Below, piece after piece: positions 54,164-62,678 of a stretch of 64,000 nt of DNA. The notes under the pieces were generated by a model, which was not told where the DNA came from, made no database searches, and saw only the letters and a list, made by a program, of their open reading frames with translations. This DNA comes from CBDCGJ01 sp965216645 (GTDB lineage Bacteria > Pseudomonadota > Alphaproteobacteria > GCA-2731375), in contig CBDCGJ010000017.1 in the NCBI GenBank assembly GCA_965216645.1, forward strand, positions 15,075 to 79,074, read 5' to 3'. Numbering within the stretch: the first letter of the stretch is position 1; each line of letters begins with the position of its first letter. Position numbers and translations under genes: made by a program.

Positions 54164-55108
54164 ATGCGATTCGAACAGATCGACCTGAACCTCTTCGTCG
54201 TTTTCGACGTGATCTATCGGGAGGGCAGCCTGACCCGGGCGGCGGAGATCCTGTCGATCACCCAACCGGCGGTCAGCAATGCCCTGCACCGCCTGCGCGA
54301 CAGCCTCGACGATCCGCTGTTCGTGCGCGATGGGCGGCGCATGCGGCCGACGCCGGTGGCGGACAATCTGATCGGTCCGGTGCGTCAGGCTCTCACCCAA
54401 TTACAGTCAAGCATTAAGGACCGGGCCCGCTTCGACCCGGCCCGCTCCGACCGCTTCTTCACGTTGAGCGTCGGGGATATCGGCGCAGCGGTCCTGGTGC
54501 CGGCCTTGCTGAACCGCCTGCGGGCGGAGGCGCCGCGAGTGCAGCTCCGCTGCTTCCAGGTGGAGCGCGACGAGATCGCTCGGGAGCTGGCCAGCGGCCG
54601 CCTCGACGCCGCCGTCGATATCGCTCAGGTGCCCGGCCGTGGATTGAAGCGTCAAACATTGATGGCGGACGATTTCGTCTGCGTCCTGCGCGCGGAGCAT
54701 CCGCTGGCACGGGGCAGGCTGACCCTGAACCGTTATCTTGGCCTGGATCACATCATCGTTTCCAGCCGCCGGCATGGCGCGGGCTATGTCGACGGTGCGC
54801 TGCGCCAACAGGGCCACCGCCTGCGTGCGACCCTGCGCCTGCAAACCTATCAAGCGGCGTTTCATACGGTGATGGCGTCCGACATGGCCTTAGCGGCGCC
54901 GGCCGCCTTGGCCGGGCGCTATGCGGTTAAGGCCAAACCCCTACCGGTCGAATTGCCGGCCCTGGAGAGCCAATTGCTCTGGCATCGCACGGCCGAGGAC
55001 GACCCGGCCAACCGCTGGTTCCGCCGCTGCCTGCGAGACGCCGCCAAACCGGCGCGAAACAGATCGAAGCAAGGTGCGAAACCGAAATCAAAGGGTCTGA
55101 CCCTTTGA
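54164..55108 (+). CDS. LysR-family transcriptional regulator
   Basis: This 314-residue protein from MRFEQIDLNLFVVFDVIYRE has the LysR helix-turn-helix (GSLTRAAEILSITQPAVSNALHRLRDSL) and the periplasmic-binding-like sensor domain. It is divergent from the acyl-CoA dehydrogenase gene and probably controls it. The last residues (KSKGLTL) and the stop codon are encoded by the dispersed 21-bp palindrome, so the repeat has inserted into or replaced the gene's 3' end. Starts at 54149 or 54158 are also possible. Confidence 0.87.
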   Translation: MRFEQIDLNLFVVFDVIYREGSLTRAAEILSITQPAVSNALHRLRDSLDDPLFVRDGRRMRPTPVADNLIGPVRQALTQLQSSIKDRARFDPARSDRFFTLSVGDIGAAVLVPALLNRLRAEAPRVQLRCFQVERDEIARELASGRLDAAVDIAQVPGRGLKRQTLMADDFVCVLRAEHPLARGRLTLNRYLGLDHIIVSSRRHGAGYVDGALRQQGHRLRATLRLQTYQAAFHTVMASDMALAAPAALAGRYAVKAKPLPVELPALESQLLWHRTAEDDPANRWFRRCLRDAAKPARNRSKQGAKPKSKGLTL

Positions 55109-55184
55109 TTATTTACAAGCTCGAAATCGACTAAAAATAGGCATTTATCGCCGATGTACTTTTTCAAAGGGTCTGACCCTTTGA
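55088..55184. repeat. Palindrome doublet 3
   Basis: Copies lie at 55088-55108 (providing the LysR stop codon) and 55164-55184, starts 76 bp apart. With doublets 1 and 2 this brackets the acyl-CoA dehydrogenase/LysR pair. Confidence 0.85.
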
Positions 55185-55227
55185 TTCCCACAATGACGCA
55201 GATACATGGCGAAAAAGCTAAGAATTG

Positions 55228-56559
55228 TCAGGCCCTTTGGGGGGTGCGGCCGGCGACGCTGCGGACCTTGCGGGGGGCCGCCATCCAGATGCAAACGACT
55301 GCCAACCAACTGAACCCGAAGGCGACCCAGAAGGCTTCGTCATAGCGGCCGAACAGATCGTAGAGATAGCCGCTCGCCCAGGGGCCGGCCGCGCCGCCCG
55401 CCGTGGCCGCCGCACTCAAGGCGCCGAAGATGGCGCCGTAATGCCTGCCCTGAAAGATCTCCGCCGGGATCGCGGCGTAGTTCGGCGCCATGCCGTAACC
55501 GAGCAGGCCCTGAAAGGCGACCATGGCATACATCAGCCAGGGCGCCGGCTGGAACTGCAGCAGATAGAGCAGCAGATAACACATGGCGAAGCCGAAATTG
55601 GCGATGCCCCAGGACCATTCCCGGCCGATCCGGTCCGACAGATAGCCGAGCCCCAGCAAGCCCGGCACGCCGATCAGGCCGACCAAGCCGAGCGCCAACG
55701 CCGCCTCGTCAGCGGAGAAGCCGACCTCCACCAGATATTTGGTCTGATGCACCTGCACCGCGTAGAAGGCCCAGAGCGCGCTGAAGAAACCCAGGGCCAG
55801 CCACCAGAAGCGGGCCGTTTTCATGGCCCGACCCAGAGTCCATTCGATCGCCACCCAGTCCTTGTCCACCACATTGTCCGGCGGCGCGCCGGCCGTCGCC
55901 GCGGCATTCGCCGCCGGGGCATCGTCCCCGTCCGGCCGCAGGCCCAGGTCCGAGGGCTGCTTACGCTGCAGCAGGATGTTCAGCGGCACCACCACGGCGA
56001 AGACCAAACCGGCCAGGGTCCAGCAGGCCGCCCGCCATCCATAGTGGTCGATGATGATCTGCAGCGCCGGCATCATGAAGATGGCGAAGACGCCGACGCC
56101 GGAGAAGGCGACGCCGATGGCCAGGCCGCGCCGGCGGACGAACCAGTTGGGTAGGAAGGCGGAATGGCCGACATAGGCGATGATCACGCTGCCGCCGACC
56201 ACCAGCACGCCCATGGAGAGGAACATATGCCAGGGCTGTGTGGCATAGGTCGCCAGCGCCAGGCCGAGGGCGACGATGGCGCCACCGAACGGAAAGACGT
56301 AACGTGGCCCCAGCCGGTCGATACCCATGCCGATGAACGGCCCCATGACGGCGGAAGCGAGGAAGCCGATGGCAAACGGCGCCGCCGTCTCGCCGCGGGA
56401 CCAGTCGAATTCCGCCAGGATCGGCGGATAGAGCAGAGAGAAGGCGCTGCGCGCATTGACCCCCACGCCCATGGTGATGAAGGCCACGGCGACGGCGATC
56501 CAACCGTAGAAGAAGGGAATGCGCGCGAGGGGGGAGACGCTGGGGGGACCCGATGACAT
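55228..56559 (-). CDS. MFS transporter (monocarboxylate/oxalate-formate antiporter type)
   Basis: This 443-residue protein has 12 hydrophobic helices with the loop 2-3 MFS motif (GMGIDRLGPRYVFP) and a repeat of it in the second half (GYLSDRIGREWSWG). It starts with a short proline-rich tail and FFYGWIAVAVAFITMGVG, as in monocarboxylate-type carriers. It may import the acid used by the neighbouring acyl-CoA enzymes, which is inference. Confidence 0.87.
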   Translation of the reverse strand: MSSGPPSVSPLARIPFFYGWIAVAVAFITMGVGVNARSAFSLLYPPILAEFDWSRGETAAPFAIGFLASAVMGPFIGMGIDRLGPRYVFPFGGAIVALGLALATYATQPWHMFLSMGVLVVGGSVIIAYVGHSAFLPNWFVRRRGLAIGVAFSGVGVFAIFMMPALQIIIDHYGWRAACWTLAGLVFAVVVPLNILLQRKQPSDLGLRPDGDDAPAANAAATAGAPPDNVVDKDWVAIEWTLGRAMKTARFWWLALGFFSALWAFYAVQVHQTKYLVEVGFSADEAALALGLVGLIGVPGLLGLGYLSDRIGREWSWGIANFGFAMCYLLLYLLQFQPAPWLMYAMVAFQGLLGYGMAPNYAAIPAEIFQGRHYGAIFGALSAAATAGGAAGPWASGYLYDLFGRYDEAFWVAFGFSWLAVVCIWMAAPRKVRSVAGRTPQRA

Positions 56560-56651
56560 GGGCGCATGGTCGCCGAAATCATCGGCGGCGGCAAGCCACT
56601 CTCTCGCCGCCTATTGTCGGCGTCCGTCAATCCCGGCTATTAACCGTCGTC

Positions 56652-57716
56652 ATGAGCGATCTCGAAAATCAATTCGTCGGCACGCAGGCGGTCCGCGATC
56701 AGCACCGTTTCGACGTTGCCAATCTGCAGCGCTACATGGAAAGCCATGTCGACGGCTTCGACGGCCAACTTCAGGTCGAGCAGTTCAAAGGCGGGCAATC
56801 CTGCCCCACCTACAAACTGACCGCCGGCGGGAAATCCTATGTGATGCGCCGCAAACCGCCCGGAAAGCTGCTCCCCTCCGCCCACGCGGTGGACCGGGAA
56901 TACCGGGTCATCTCCGCCCTCGCCGAGACGGACGTGCCGGTGGCCAAGACCTATGCCCTGTGCGAGGACGAAGACGTTGTCGGCACCATGTTCTACATCA
57001 TGGACTGCGTCGAGGGCCGGGTCTTCTGGGACCAAAGCCTCGCCGCCATCGCCAAGCCGGACCGCGCCCGATATTACGATGACATGAACCGGGTGATCGC
57101 GGCCCTGCATACTGTCGACTATCGAGCCGTCGGCTTGGACGGCTTCGGTAAGACCACAGACTATGTGGCCCGCCAGATCAACCGTTGGAGCAAACAGTAC
57201 CGCGCCAGCGAAACCGAGCGTATTCCGGCGATGGACAATCTGATCGAGTGGCTGCCGACCACTATTCCGCCGAGCGACACGGTGTCGATCGTGCACGGCG
57301 ACTATCGCCTGGACAACATGATCTTCCATCCGACGGAGCCGCGGGTGCTCGCCGTGTTGGATTGGGAGATTTCGACCCTGGGCGATCCGCTGGCCGACTT
57401 CTCCTATCACCTGATGTCTTGGCGTATGAGCGGAGATGAATTCCGCGGCATCGCCGATATCGACCTGGCGGCCCAGGGTATTCCGACCGAAAGCGAATAC
57501 GCGGCATTGTATTGCCGCCGCATGGGCTGGGACGAGATCGCGAACCTGGAATGGTACATGGTCTACAATATGTGGCGCCTGGCCGCGATCCTGCAGGGCA
57601 TCGCCAAACGCGCTATCGACGGCACCGCCTCCAGCGACCAGGCCGTCGAACAAGGTAAACGCGCCAAACCCCTGGCGGAGACGGCCTGGGCGTTGGCGGA
57701 GAGGAATTTGGTATAG
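56652..57716 (+). CDS. APH-family kinase resembling the kinase domain of ACAD10/11, copy A
   Basis: This 354-residue protein has a kinase-like N-lobe (FKGGQSCPTYKLTAGGKSYVMRRKPPGKLL in outline, with a Lys after VMRR), the Brenner motif VHGDYRLDN and the metal-binding VLDWEISTLGDPLADFSY. APH kinases of this branch phosphorylate 4-hydroxyacyl-CoA in animals, after which the partner dehydrogenase removes the phosphate. The linked acyl-CoA dehydrogenase genes support the same idea here. Start at 56652 chosen from the MSDLENQFV alignment with copy B. Confidence 0.82.
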   Translation: MSDLENQFVGTQAVRDQHRFDVANLQRYMESHVDGFDGQLQVEQFKGGQSCPTYKLTAGGKSYVMRRKPPGKLLPSAHAVDREYRVISALAETDVPVAKTYALCEDEDVVGTMFYIMDCVEGRVFWDQSLAAIAKPDRARYYDDMNRVIAALHTVDYRAVGLDGFGKTTDYVARQINRWSKQYRASETERIPAMDNLIEWLPTTIPPSDTVSIVHGDYRLDNMIFHPTEPRVLAVLDWEISTLGDPLADFSYHLMSWRMSGDEFRGIADIDLAAQGIPTESEYAALYCRRMGWDEIANLEWYMVYNMWRLAAILQGIAKRAIDGTASSDQAVEQGKRAKPLAETAWALAERNLV

Positions 57717-57744
57717 TTGACGGTGCGACGGCACTTAGACAACA

Positions 57745-57882
57745 CATCACCCCGGATGCTGCGCAGCACGAAGTGATGCGCTGCTGGTCCGGGGTCCATG
57801 GTGGCCGATAGCATACAGCTCTTCGAAATGGATCCCGGACCAGCACAGCGTCACTGCGCGCCGCAGTGCATCCGGGATGATG
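57745..57882. repeat. Large intergenic inverted repeat
   Basis: CATCACCCCGGATGCTGC and its continuation at the left pairs imperfectly with the right half ending GCATCCGGGATGATG. The arms also share GCTGGTCCGGGGTCCAT and ATGGATCCCGGACCAGC. This is a 138-bp hairpin element different from the GTCATCCCGG family, directly upstream of the IS. Confidence 0.6.
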
Positions 57883-57962
57883 GGATGGACCTTTCCCTCT
57901 TTCTTTGTCTCAAATGACGACTTCTATGAGCCAGAGAGACAGATTTGAAAGGAGAAAGGCCC

Positions 57963-58988
57963 ATGACGGAGATTAAATTGTTGAGCATCGATTTGGCAAA
58001 GAACATTTTTCACATTCACGGGACCGATGGGGCGGGCGAGACGGTGTTGGAGAAGAAACTGCGCCGCGCCGCTTTGAAGCGTTATCTGGCGGCCTTGCCG
58101 CCCTGTCGCATCGCCATGGAGAGCTGCGGCGGGGCGAACTATTGGGGCCGCTATTGCCAATCACTGGGCCATGAGGTGGTGCTGATCCATCCGCGCCGGG
58201 TGGCGATGTTTTTGGGCGCGCATAAGAGCGATACGCGGGACGCCCGCGCCATCACCACCGCGGCCAGGCAGCCGGACACACGGTTTATCCCGGTGAAGAC
58301 GATGACGCAGCAGGACCTGGGCAGCCTCTTGCGCCTGCGCGAGGGCCTGCTCGGCCAGCGCACCGAGACGGTCAACCGGCTGCGCGGCCTGTTGGCCGAA
58401 TACGGCCATGTCTACCCCAAAGGCCGGGCCCGCTTCTGCCGCCAGCTGCCGCTTTGGCTGGCCGAGCTCGAACTCGCTCCGGCGCTCCTGCGCGGCCTGG
58501 AAATGCAGGCACTGATGCTGCTCGAGATCGAGGCTCAGATCCGCGAACTCGACGGCCTGATCAAGGCTCAGCTGAAGGCCGACGAGCGCGCCCCGTGGCT
58601 GCTTTCGATCCCCGGCATCGGCCCCTTGACCGCCGCCGCCCTCATCGCCGCCGTCGACGATCCCGGCCTCTATGCCTCGGCCCGCATGTTCGCCGCCTGG
58701 CTCGGTCTGGTGCCCAGACAGCACGGCACCGGCGGGCGCACCCGATTGTTGCGCATCACCAAACGCGGCAACGCCCTGATCCGCAAATGGCTGGTCCAGG
58801 GCGCGCACAGCCTGATCACCGTCGCCGGCCGCCAGCAACAGCCGCGCAACCGGCTCGAGGCCTTCATCATGCGCAAGCGCGCCGAAAACCTCAATCGCAA
58901 CGTCCTCGCCGTCGCCGTCGCCAACCGACTGGCCCGCATCGCCTGGGCCTGCCTGAGCAAACAAACCGGCTTCAATCCCGCCGGCTGA
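57963..58988 (+). CDS. IS110-family transposase, second type
   Basis: This 341-residue DEDD transposase starts MTEIKLLSIDLAKNIFHIHG and has RIAMESCGGANYW, KSDTRDARAI, the Transposase_20 domain LLSIPGIGPLTAAALIAAVDD and WLGLVPRQHGTGGRTRLLRITKRG. It is only distantly related to the transposase at 9929. GAAAGGAG precedes the ATG. The IS borders are not resolved by eye; they lie about 57890-57950 on the left and within 58989-59290 on the right. Confidence 0.9.
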   Translation: MTEIKLLSIDLAKNIFHIHGTDGAGETVLEKKLRRAALKRYLAALPPCRIAMESCGGANYWGRYCQSLGHEVVLIHPRRVAMFLGAHKSDTRDARAITTAARQPDTRFIPVKTMTQQDLGSLLRLREGLLGQRTETVNRLRGLLAEYGHVYPKGRARFCRQLPLWLAELELAPALLRGLEMQALMLLEIEAQIRELDGLIKAQLKADERAPWLLSIPGIGPLTAAALIAAVDDPGLYASARMFAAWLGLVPRQHGTGGRTRLLRITKRGNALIRKWLVQGAHSLITVAGRQQQPRNRLEAFIMRKRAENLNRNVLAVAVANRLARIAWACLSKQTGFNPAG

Positions 58989-59339
58989 AGCTGACCACCG
59001 CCACGCAACCGAAACCACGAACGAAACGCAAAAGACCAGCAAAACACAGCAGAAAAGGACAAACCCCATTCACCGCGAGAAGAAGACATGGCAGGACCGA
59101 GACCCGGGTCAGGACGGAGCGTCATCGACCAAAAAAGGTCGTCGGGATGATTGTACCGACCCGGGCCGCGATCGACCCATTCCGTCCAGGGCAACAAAAC
59201 CCGCAAACAGGACGAATACATGAGCGTGGGTCAAAGCCACAGTTTCTTCTTGCAAATCCGGAAAGGTCCATACATGACGGCTCTGCAGCCTTGCCGCGGA
59301 TTTGCCCCACGGCAATCGATGGCCTATTAGTGGCCGACC
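58989..59339. other. IS right-end region and leader of kinase copy B
   Basis: These 351 bases hold the non-coding right end of the IS110-type element and the upstream region of the next gene. I could not find a clean terminal repeat or a gene here. Confidence 0.4.
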
Positions 59340-60404
59340 ATGACTCAATCGACCATCGATCTCGAAACCATCCCCGTCCGTGACGCCCATCGCTTTGACG
59401 AAGCGGCGTTGGCTGCCTATATGCGTGACCGGGTCGACGGCTTCGCCGGCCCGTTGGAGGTGCGGCAGTTCGCCGGCGGCGAATCCAATCCGACTTTCCT
59501 GCTGCGCGACGGCCGTCGGGATTACGTCCTGCGCAAGAAACCACCGGGGAAGCTGCTCCCCTCCGCCCATGCGGTGGACCGGGAATACCGGGTGATGACG
59601 GCGCTGGCCGATACGGACGTGCCGGTGCCGAAAACCTACGGCCTGTGCGAGGACGACGGCGTCATCGGCACCGCGTTCTTCCTGATGGAGAAGGTGGAGG
59701 GCCGGGTATTGCGCGATCCGTTGTTGAGCGAACTGGCCTCGAACGAAGAACGCGCCGCTTACTACGAAGACTTCATGCGCGTGCTCGCGGCCCTGCACAG
59801 GGTCGACGTGGACGCCCACGGCCTCGGCGACTATGGCCGCAAGGGCGGCTATATCGAGCGTCAGATCGCCCGCTGGACCAAGCAGTATGTGGCGGCCCAG
59901 ACCGAGGACATTCCGGAGATGGATCGGCTGATCGAGTGGTTGCCGAAGAACCTGCCGGCGGACGACAGCGTCGCCATCGCCCATGGCGACTACCGGCCGG
60001 AGAACACAATCACCCGCGCCGACGCCCCCAAGATTGCCGCGGTGGTGGACTGGGAACTGTCGACGATCGGTCATCCGCTTTGCGATCTGGCCTATTGCTG
60101 CATGGGCTATTACGGCCAGGGCGGCGGCGGGCAGCCGGCATTTCACGGGCAAGACCTGAAGGCGCTGGGGCTGCCGGAGGAGCAGGAAATGATCGACATG
60201 TATTGCCGTTTCTCCGACCGGGACGGAATCGACGACTGGTACTTCTACATCGCCTTCTCGCTGTTCCGAGCCGCGTCGATCGTGCAGGGCGTCTATAAGC
60301 GCGGTCTCGACGGCAATGCCTCGTCTTCCCGCGCCCTCGAGTTCAAGGAGGTCTGCCGCATTCGGTCGGAAGTGGCCTGGGGTCTGGTGGAAGCCCATGG
60401 CTGA
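59340..60404 (+). CDS. APH-family kinase resembling the kinase domain of ACAD10/11, copy B
   Basis: This 354-residue protein is a paralogue of the kinase at 56652: both share KPPGKLLPSAHAVDREYRV, the same spacing and total length. Copy B has the Brenner motif AHGDYRPEN and VVDWELSTIGHPLCDLAY. Its stop overlaps the start of the following acyl-CoA dehydrogenase by 8 bp, giving a kinase-dehydrogenase operon like the fused animal ACAD10/11. Likely substrates are hydroxyacyl-CoA esters, which is inference from the family. Confidence 0.83.
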   Translation: MTQSTIDLETIPVRDAHRFDEAALAAYMRDRVDGFAGPLEVRQFAGGESNPTFLLRDGRRDYVLRKKPPGKLLPSAHAVDREYRVMTALADTDVPVPKTYGLCEDDGVIGTAFFLMEKVEGRVLRDPLLSELASNEERAAYYEDFMRVLAALHRVDVDAHGLGDYGRKGGYIERQIARWTKQYVAAQTEDIPEMDRLIEWLPKNLPADDSVAIAHGDYRPENTITRADAPKIAAVVDWELSTIGHPLCDLAYCCMGYYGQGGGGQPAFHGQDLKALGLPEEQEMIDMYCRFSDRDGIDDWYFYIAFSLFRAASIVQGVYKRGLDGNASSSRALEFKEVCRIRSEVAWGLVEAHG

Positions 60405-61710
60405 CCGGCAAGACTGGATAGGTTTCGCGCGGCGCGAGATCGCCGCCCGCGACGGCCTGCATGAGACGGCGACATTCCCCGACGACCTGTGGCAAGCGTT
60501 GGGCAATAGCGGACTGCTCGGCCTCGGCATCGCCGAAGCTCATGGTGGCGGCGGCGGTGATTATCGCACCCTCGCCGACTGCGCCTATGCACTGGCCGAA
60601 GCCGGTGGCAACAAGGGTGTGGTAACCACCTGGCTGGTCCACAACATGGCCGCGAAACTGCATATCGAAGGATTGGGCACACCGGGTCAGCAACGGGCCT
60701 GGCTGCCGCGCCTGGCGGCCGGCGAATTCTCGGTCTGCGTGGCGATCTCGGAGCCCGGCGCCGGCGCCCATCCGAAGCATCTCCAGACCGCCGCGGTGCA
60801 AGACGGCGACAGCTACATCCTGAATGGCGAGAAGGCCTATCTGACCAACGGCCCCCTCGCCGGTCTGTTCATCGTGCTCGCGATTACCGGAGAACGGACG
60901 GGCCGCAAGCGGTTTTCCGCCTTCCTGGTGCCGCGCGATACGCCCGGGTTCGAGCAAACGCCCGGGATCGAGATCGACTATCTCCGCCCCTCCGGCCATT
61001 GCGGCATCCGCCTGACCGACTGCCGGGTCCCGGCCGGAAACCTGTTGGGCACGGAAGGCGACGCTTTCAAGCGTTTCTCGCTCCGCATGCGCGCGGTGGA
61101 GGACGCCCTCGGCACCGCGGCCAGCGCCGGCAGCACTGCCTTCCTGCTCGCCGAACTCGCCCGTCTCGACCCCGACGGGGACGACAGACTGAACGACCTC
61201 GGCCGCATGGCTATGCAGCAGCGCGCCCTGCGCCGACTGAGCCAGGCCATGGCGGAAGATCTGGACGCCGCGCTATCCTCCCGTCATCCCGGCCGCAGCG
61301 AAACTTCTTCCCGTCATCCCGGCCGCAGCGAAGCGGAGAGCCGGGATCGTCCCAGGCGCGGTGCTTCGGACGATCCCGGATATCGCCTACGGCGATTCCG
61401 GGATGACGAGAGTAAAGAAGGGCGATTGCGGGACGATGAAGTTGCGGCAACCGGCCGACCCTCACTCGATATCGACAGCTTGAACGAGCAATCCGCCGGC
61501 TTCCGGGAGATTTCCGTTCATTTGCAAAACCGCATCGATGGCTTTATCAAGGAGGCGCGGCTCACCCCTGGGGCGCGTTTCGACGCCATGCGCCGGGATC
61601 TGGTCAAGTCGCGCGGCATCGCCCGCTCGGTGCACCAGGTAAAGGCCATTCGCTACGGACGATCACTTATCGCCGACTCACTCAACGCCGAAAGTAAGCA
61701 GTTTTCATGA
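60397..61710 (+). CDS. Acyl-CoA dehydrogenase with an in-frame palindromic-repeat insertion
   Basis: This 437-residue protein has ACAD N-terminal and middle domains (GNSGLLGLGIAEAHGGGGGD, CVAISEPGAGAHPKHLQT, ILNGEKAYLTNG, HCGIRLTDCRVP). After residue 295 a stretch of about 55 residues rich in Arg, Ser and Asp (SSRHPGRSETSSRHPGRSEA and onward) is encoded by the dispersed repeat at 61283-61407 plus short flanks. The frame then returns to a helical tail (SLNEQSAGFREISVHLQNRI). The usual C-terminal catalytic Glu region is not evident. The start overlaps kinase B and the stop overlaps the MoxR gene (ATGA). The enzyme may be altered or inactive. Confidence 0.78.
   Translation: MADRQDWIGFARREIAARDGLHETATFPDDLWQALGNSGLLGLGIAEAHGGGGGDYRTLADCAYALAEAGGNKGVVTTWLVHNMAAKLHIEGLGTPGQQRAWLPRLAAGEFSVCVAISEPGAGAHPKHLQTAAVQDGDSYILNGEKAYLTNGPLAGLFIVLAITGERTGRKRFSAFLVPRDTPGFEQTPGIEIDYLRPSGHCGIRLTDCRVPAGNLLGTEGDAFKRFSLRMRAVEDALGTAASAGSTAFLLAELARLDPDGDDRLNDLGRMAMQQRALRRLSQAMAEDLDAALSSRHPGRSETSSRHPGRSEAESRDRPRRGASDDPGYRLRRFRDDESKEGRLRDDEVAATGRPSLDIDSLNEQSAGFREISVHLQNRIDGFIKEARLTPGARFDAMRRDLVKSRGIARSVHQVKAIRYGRSLIADSLNAESKQFS
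61283..61407. repeat. Dispersed palindromic repeat inside a coding sequence
   Basis: A partial copy (61283-61312) and a full copy (61313-61407, GTCATCCCGG to CCGGGATGAC, with GATATCGCCTACGGCGATTCC inside) lie in tandem within the acyl-CoA dehydrogenase gene without creating a stop. The full copy matches intergenic copies at 2634 and 13997. Confidence 0.85.
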
Positions 61711-62678
61711 CAGACCTCCGCGCGCAAAAACTCGCCGATATCGAGACCATCATCGAAGGGCTGGGCAGCGTCTCCTATATCGCCTCGCGCCAGATCGCCA
61801 CGGCGATCCTGGTCGCCCAGAACCTCAACAAGCCGATCCTGGTGGAAGGCTCCGCCGGCGTCGGCAAGACCGAGCTGGCGCTCTCCACCGCCGCCTATCT
61901 CGACCTGCCGTTGATCCGCATGCAGTGCTATGAGGGCCTTGACGAATCGAAAGCGCTCTACGAATGGAAATACGGCAAGCAGCTGCTCTACACCCAGGTG
62001 TTGAAGGAGCAGATCGGCGACGTCCTGCAAGGCGCCAGCAATCTGCACGAATCCATGGCCCGGCTGCACGATTTCTCCGACGTCTTCTTTTCCGACCAGT
62101 TCCTGGAGCCCCGGCCGCTGCTGAAGGCGTTGCAGGAGGATGACGGCGCGGTGCTGCTGATCGACGAAGTCGACAAATCGAACGAGGAATTCGAGGCCTT
62201 CCTGCTGGAAATCCTCTCGGCCTTCCAGGTCACGATCCCCGAAATCGGCACCTACAAGGCCAAGACACCGCCCATCGTCATCCTGACCTCCAACAATACC
62301 CGCGACATGGGCGACGCCTTGAAGCGGCGCTGTCTGCATCTCTTCATCCCCCTGCCCGACGCCAAGTTGGAGGAGCGGATCGTCACCGCCCGCGTCCCCG
62401 ACCTGGACGAAAGGCTACGCAAACAGTTGGTCTTCTTCGTCCAGCAATTGCGCGAACTGGAACTGAAGAAACTGCCCTCGATCAGCGAGACCATCGATTG
62501 GGCCCGCGTGCTGGTACTGCTGCATTCGGAGGATTTGGACCGCGATCTGGTGCACGAGACCCTGAATGTGCTGCTGAAGTTCGAGGAGGACATCGCCACG
62601 GCGCAGGGTCAGACCACGGAACTGATCCGCAACGCCAAGAAGGGGGCGGAGCTCGGCTATCTTGCAGCAACCGCTTGA
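61707..62678 (+). CDS. MoxR-family AAA ATPase
   Basis: This 323-residue AAA+ protein has Walker A VEGSAGVGKTELA, Walker B AVLLIDEVDKSNEEFEAFLLE, sensor 1 VILTSNNTRDMGD and the arginine finger region KRRCLHLFIPLP. MoxR proteins act with VWA-domain partners as chaperones for assembling metalloenzymes such as carbon-monoxide or methanol dehydrogenases. The VWA partner overlaps it downstream. The start overlaps the previous stop (ATGA). Confidence 0.9.
   Translation: MTDLRAQKLADIETIIEGLGSVSYIASRQIATAILVAQNLNKPILVEGSAGVGKTELALSTAAYLDLPLIRMQCYEGLDESKALYEWKYGKQLLYTQVLKEQIGDVLQGASNLHESMARLHDFSDVFFSDQFLEPRPLLKALQEDDGAVLLIDEVDKSNEEFEAFLLEILSAFQVTIPEIGTYKAKTPPIVILTSNNTRDMGDALKRRCLHLFIPLPDAKLEERIVTARVPDLDERLRKQLVFFVQQLRELELKKLPSISETIDWARVLVLLHSEDLDRDLVHETLNVLLKFEEDIATAQGQTTELIRNAKKGAELGYLAATA

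Noticed and set aside
52359..55184. The repeated 21-bp palindromes as a CRISPR array
   Set aside because: Copies come as pairs separated by hundreds to thousands of bases, each unit is itself a palindrome, and there are no cas genes.
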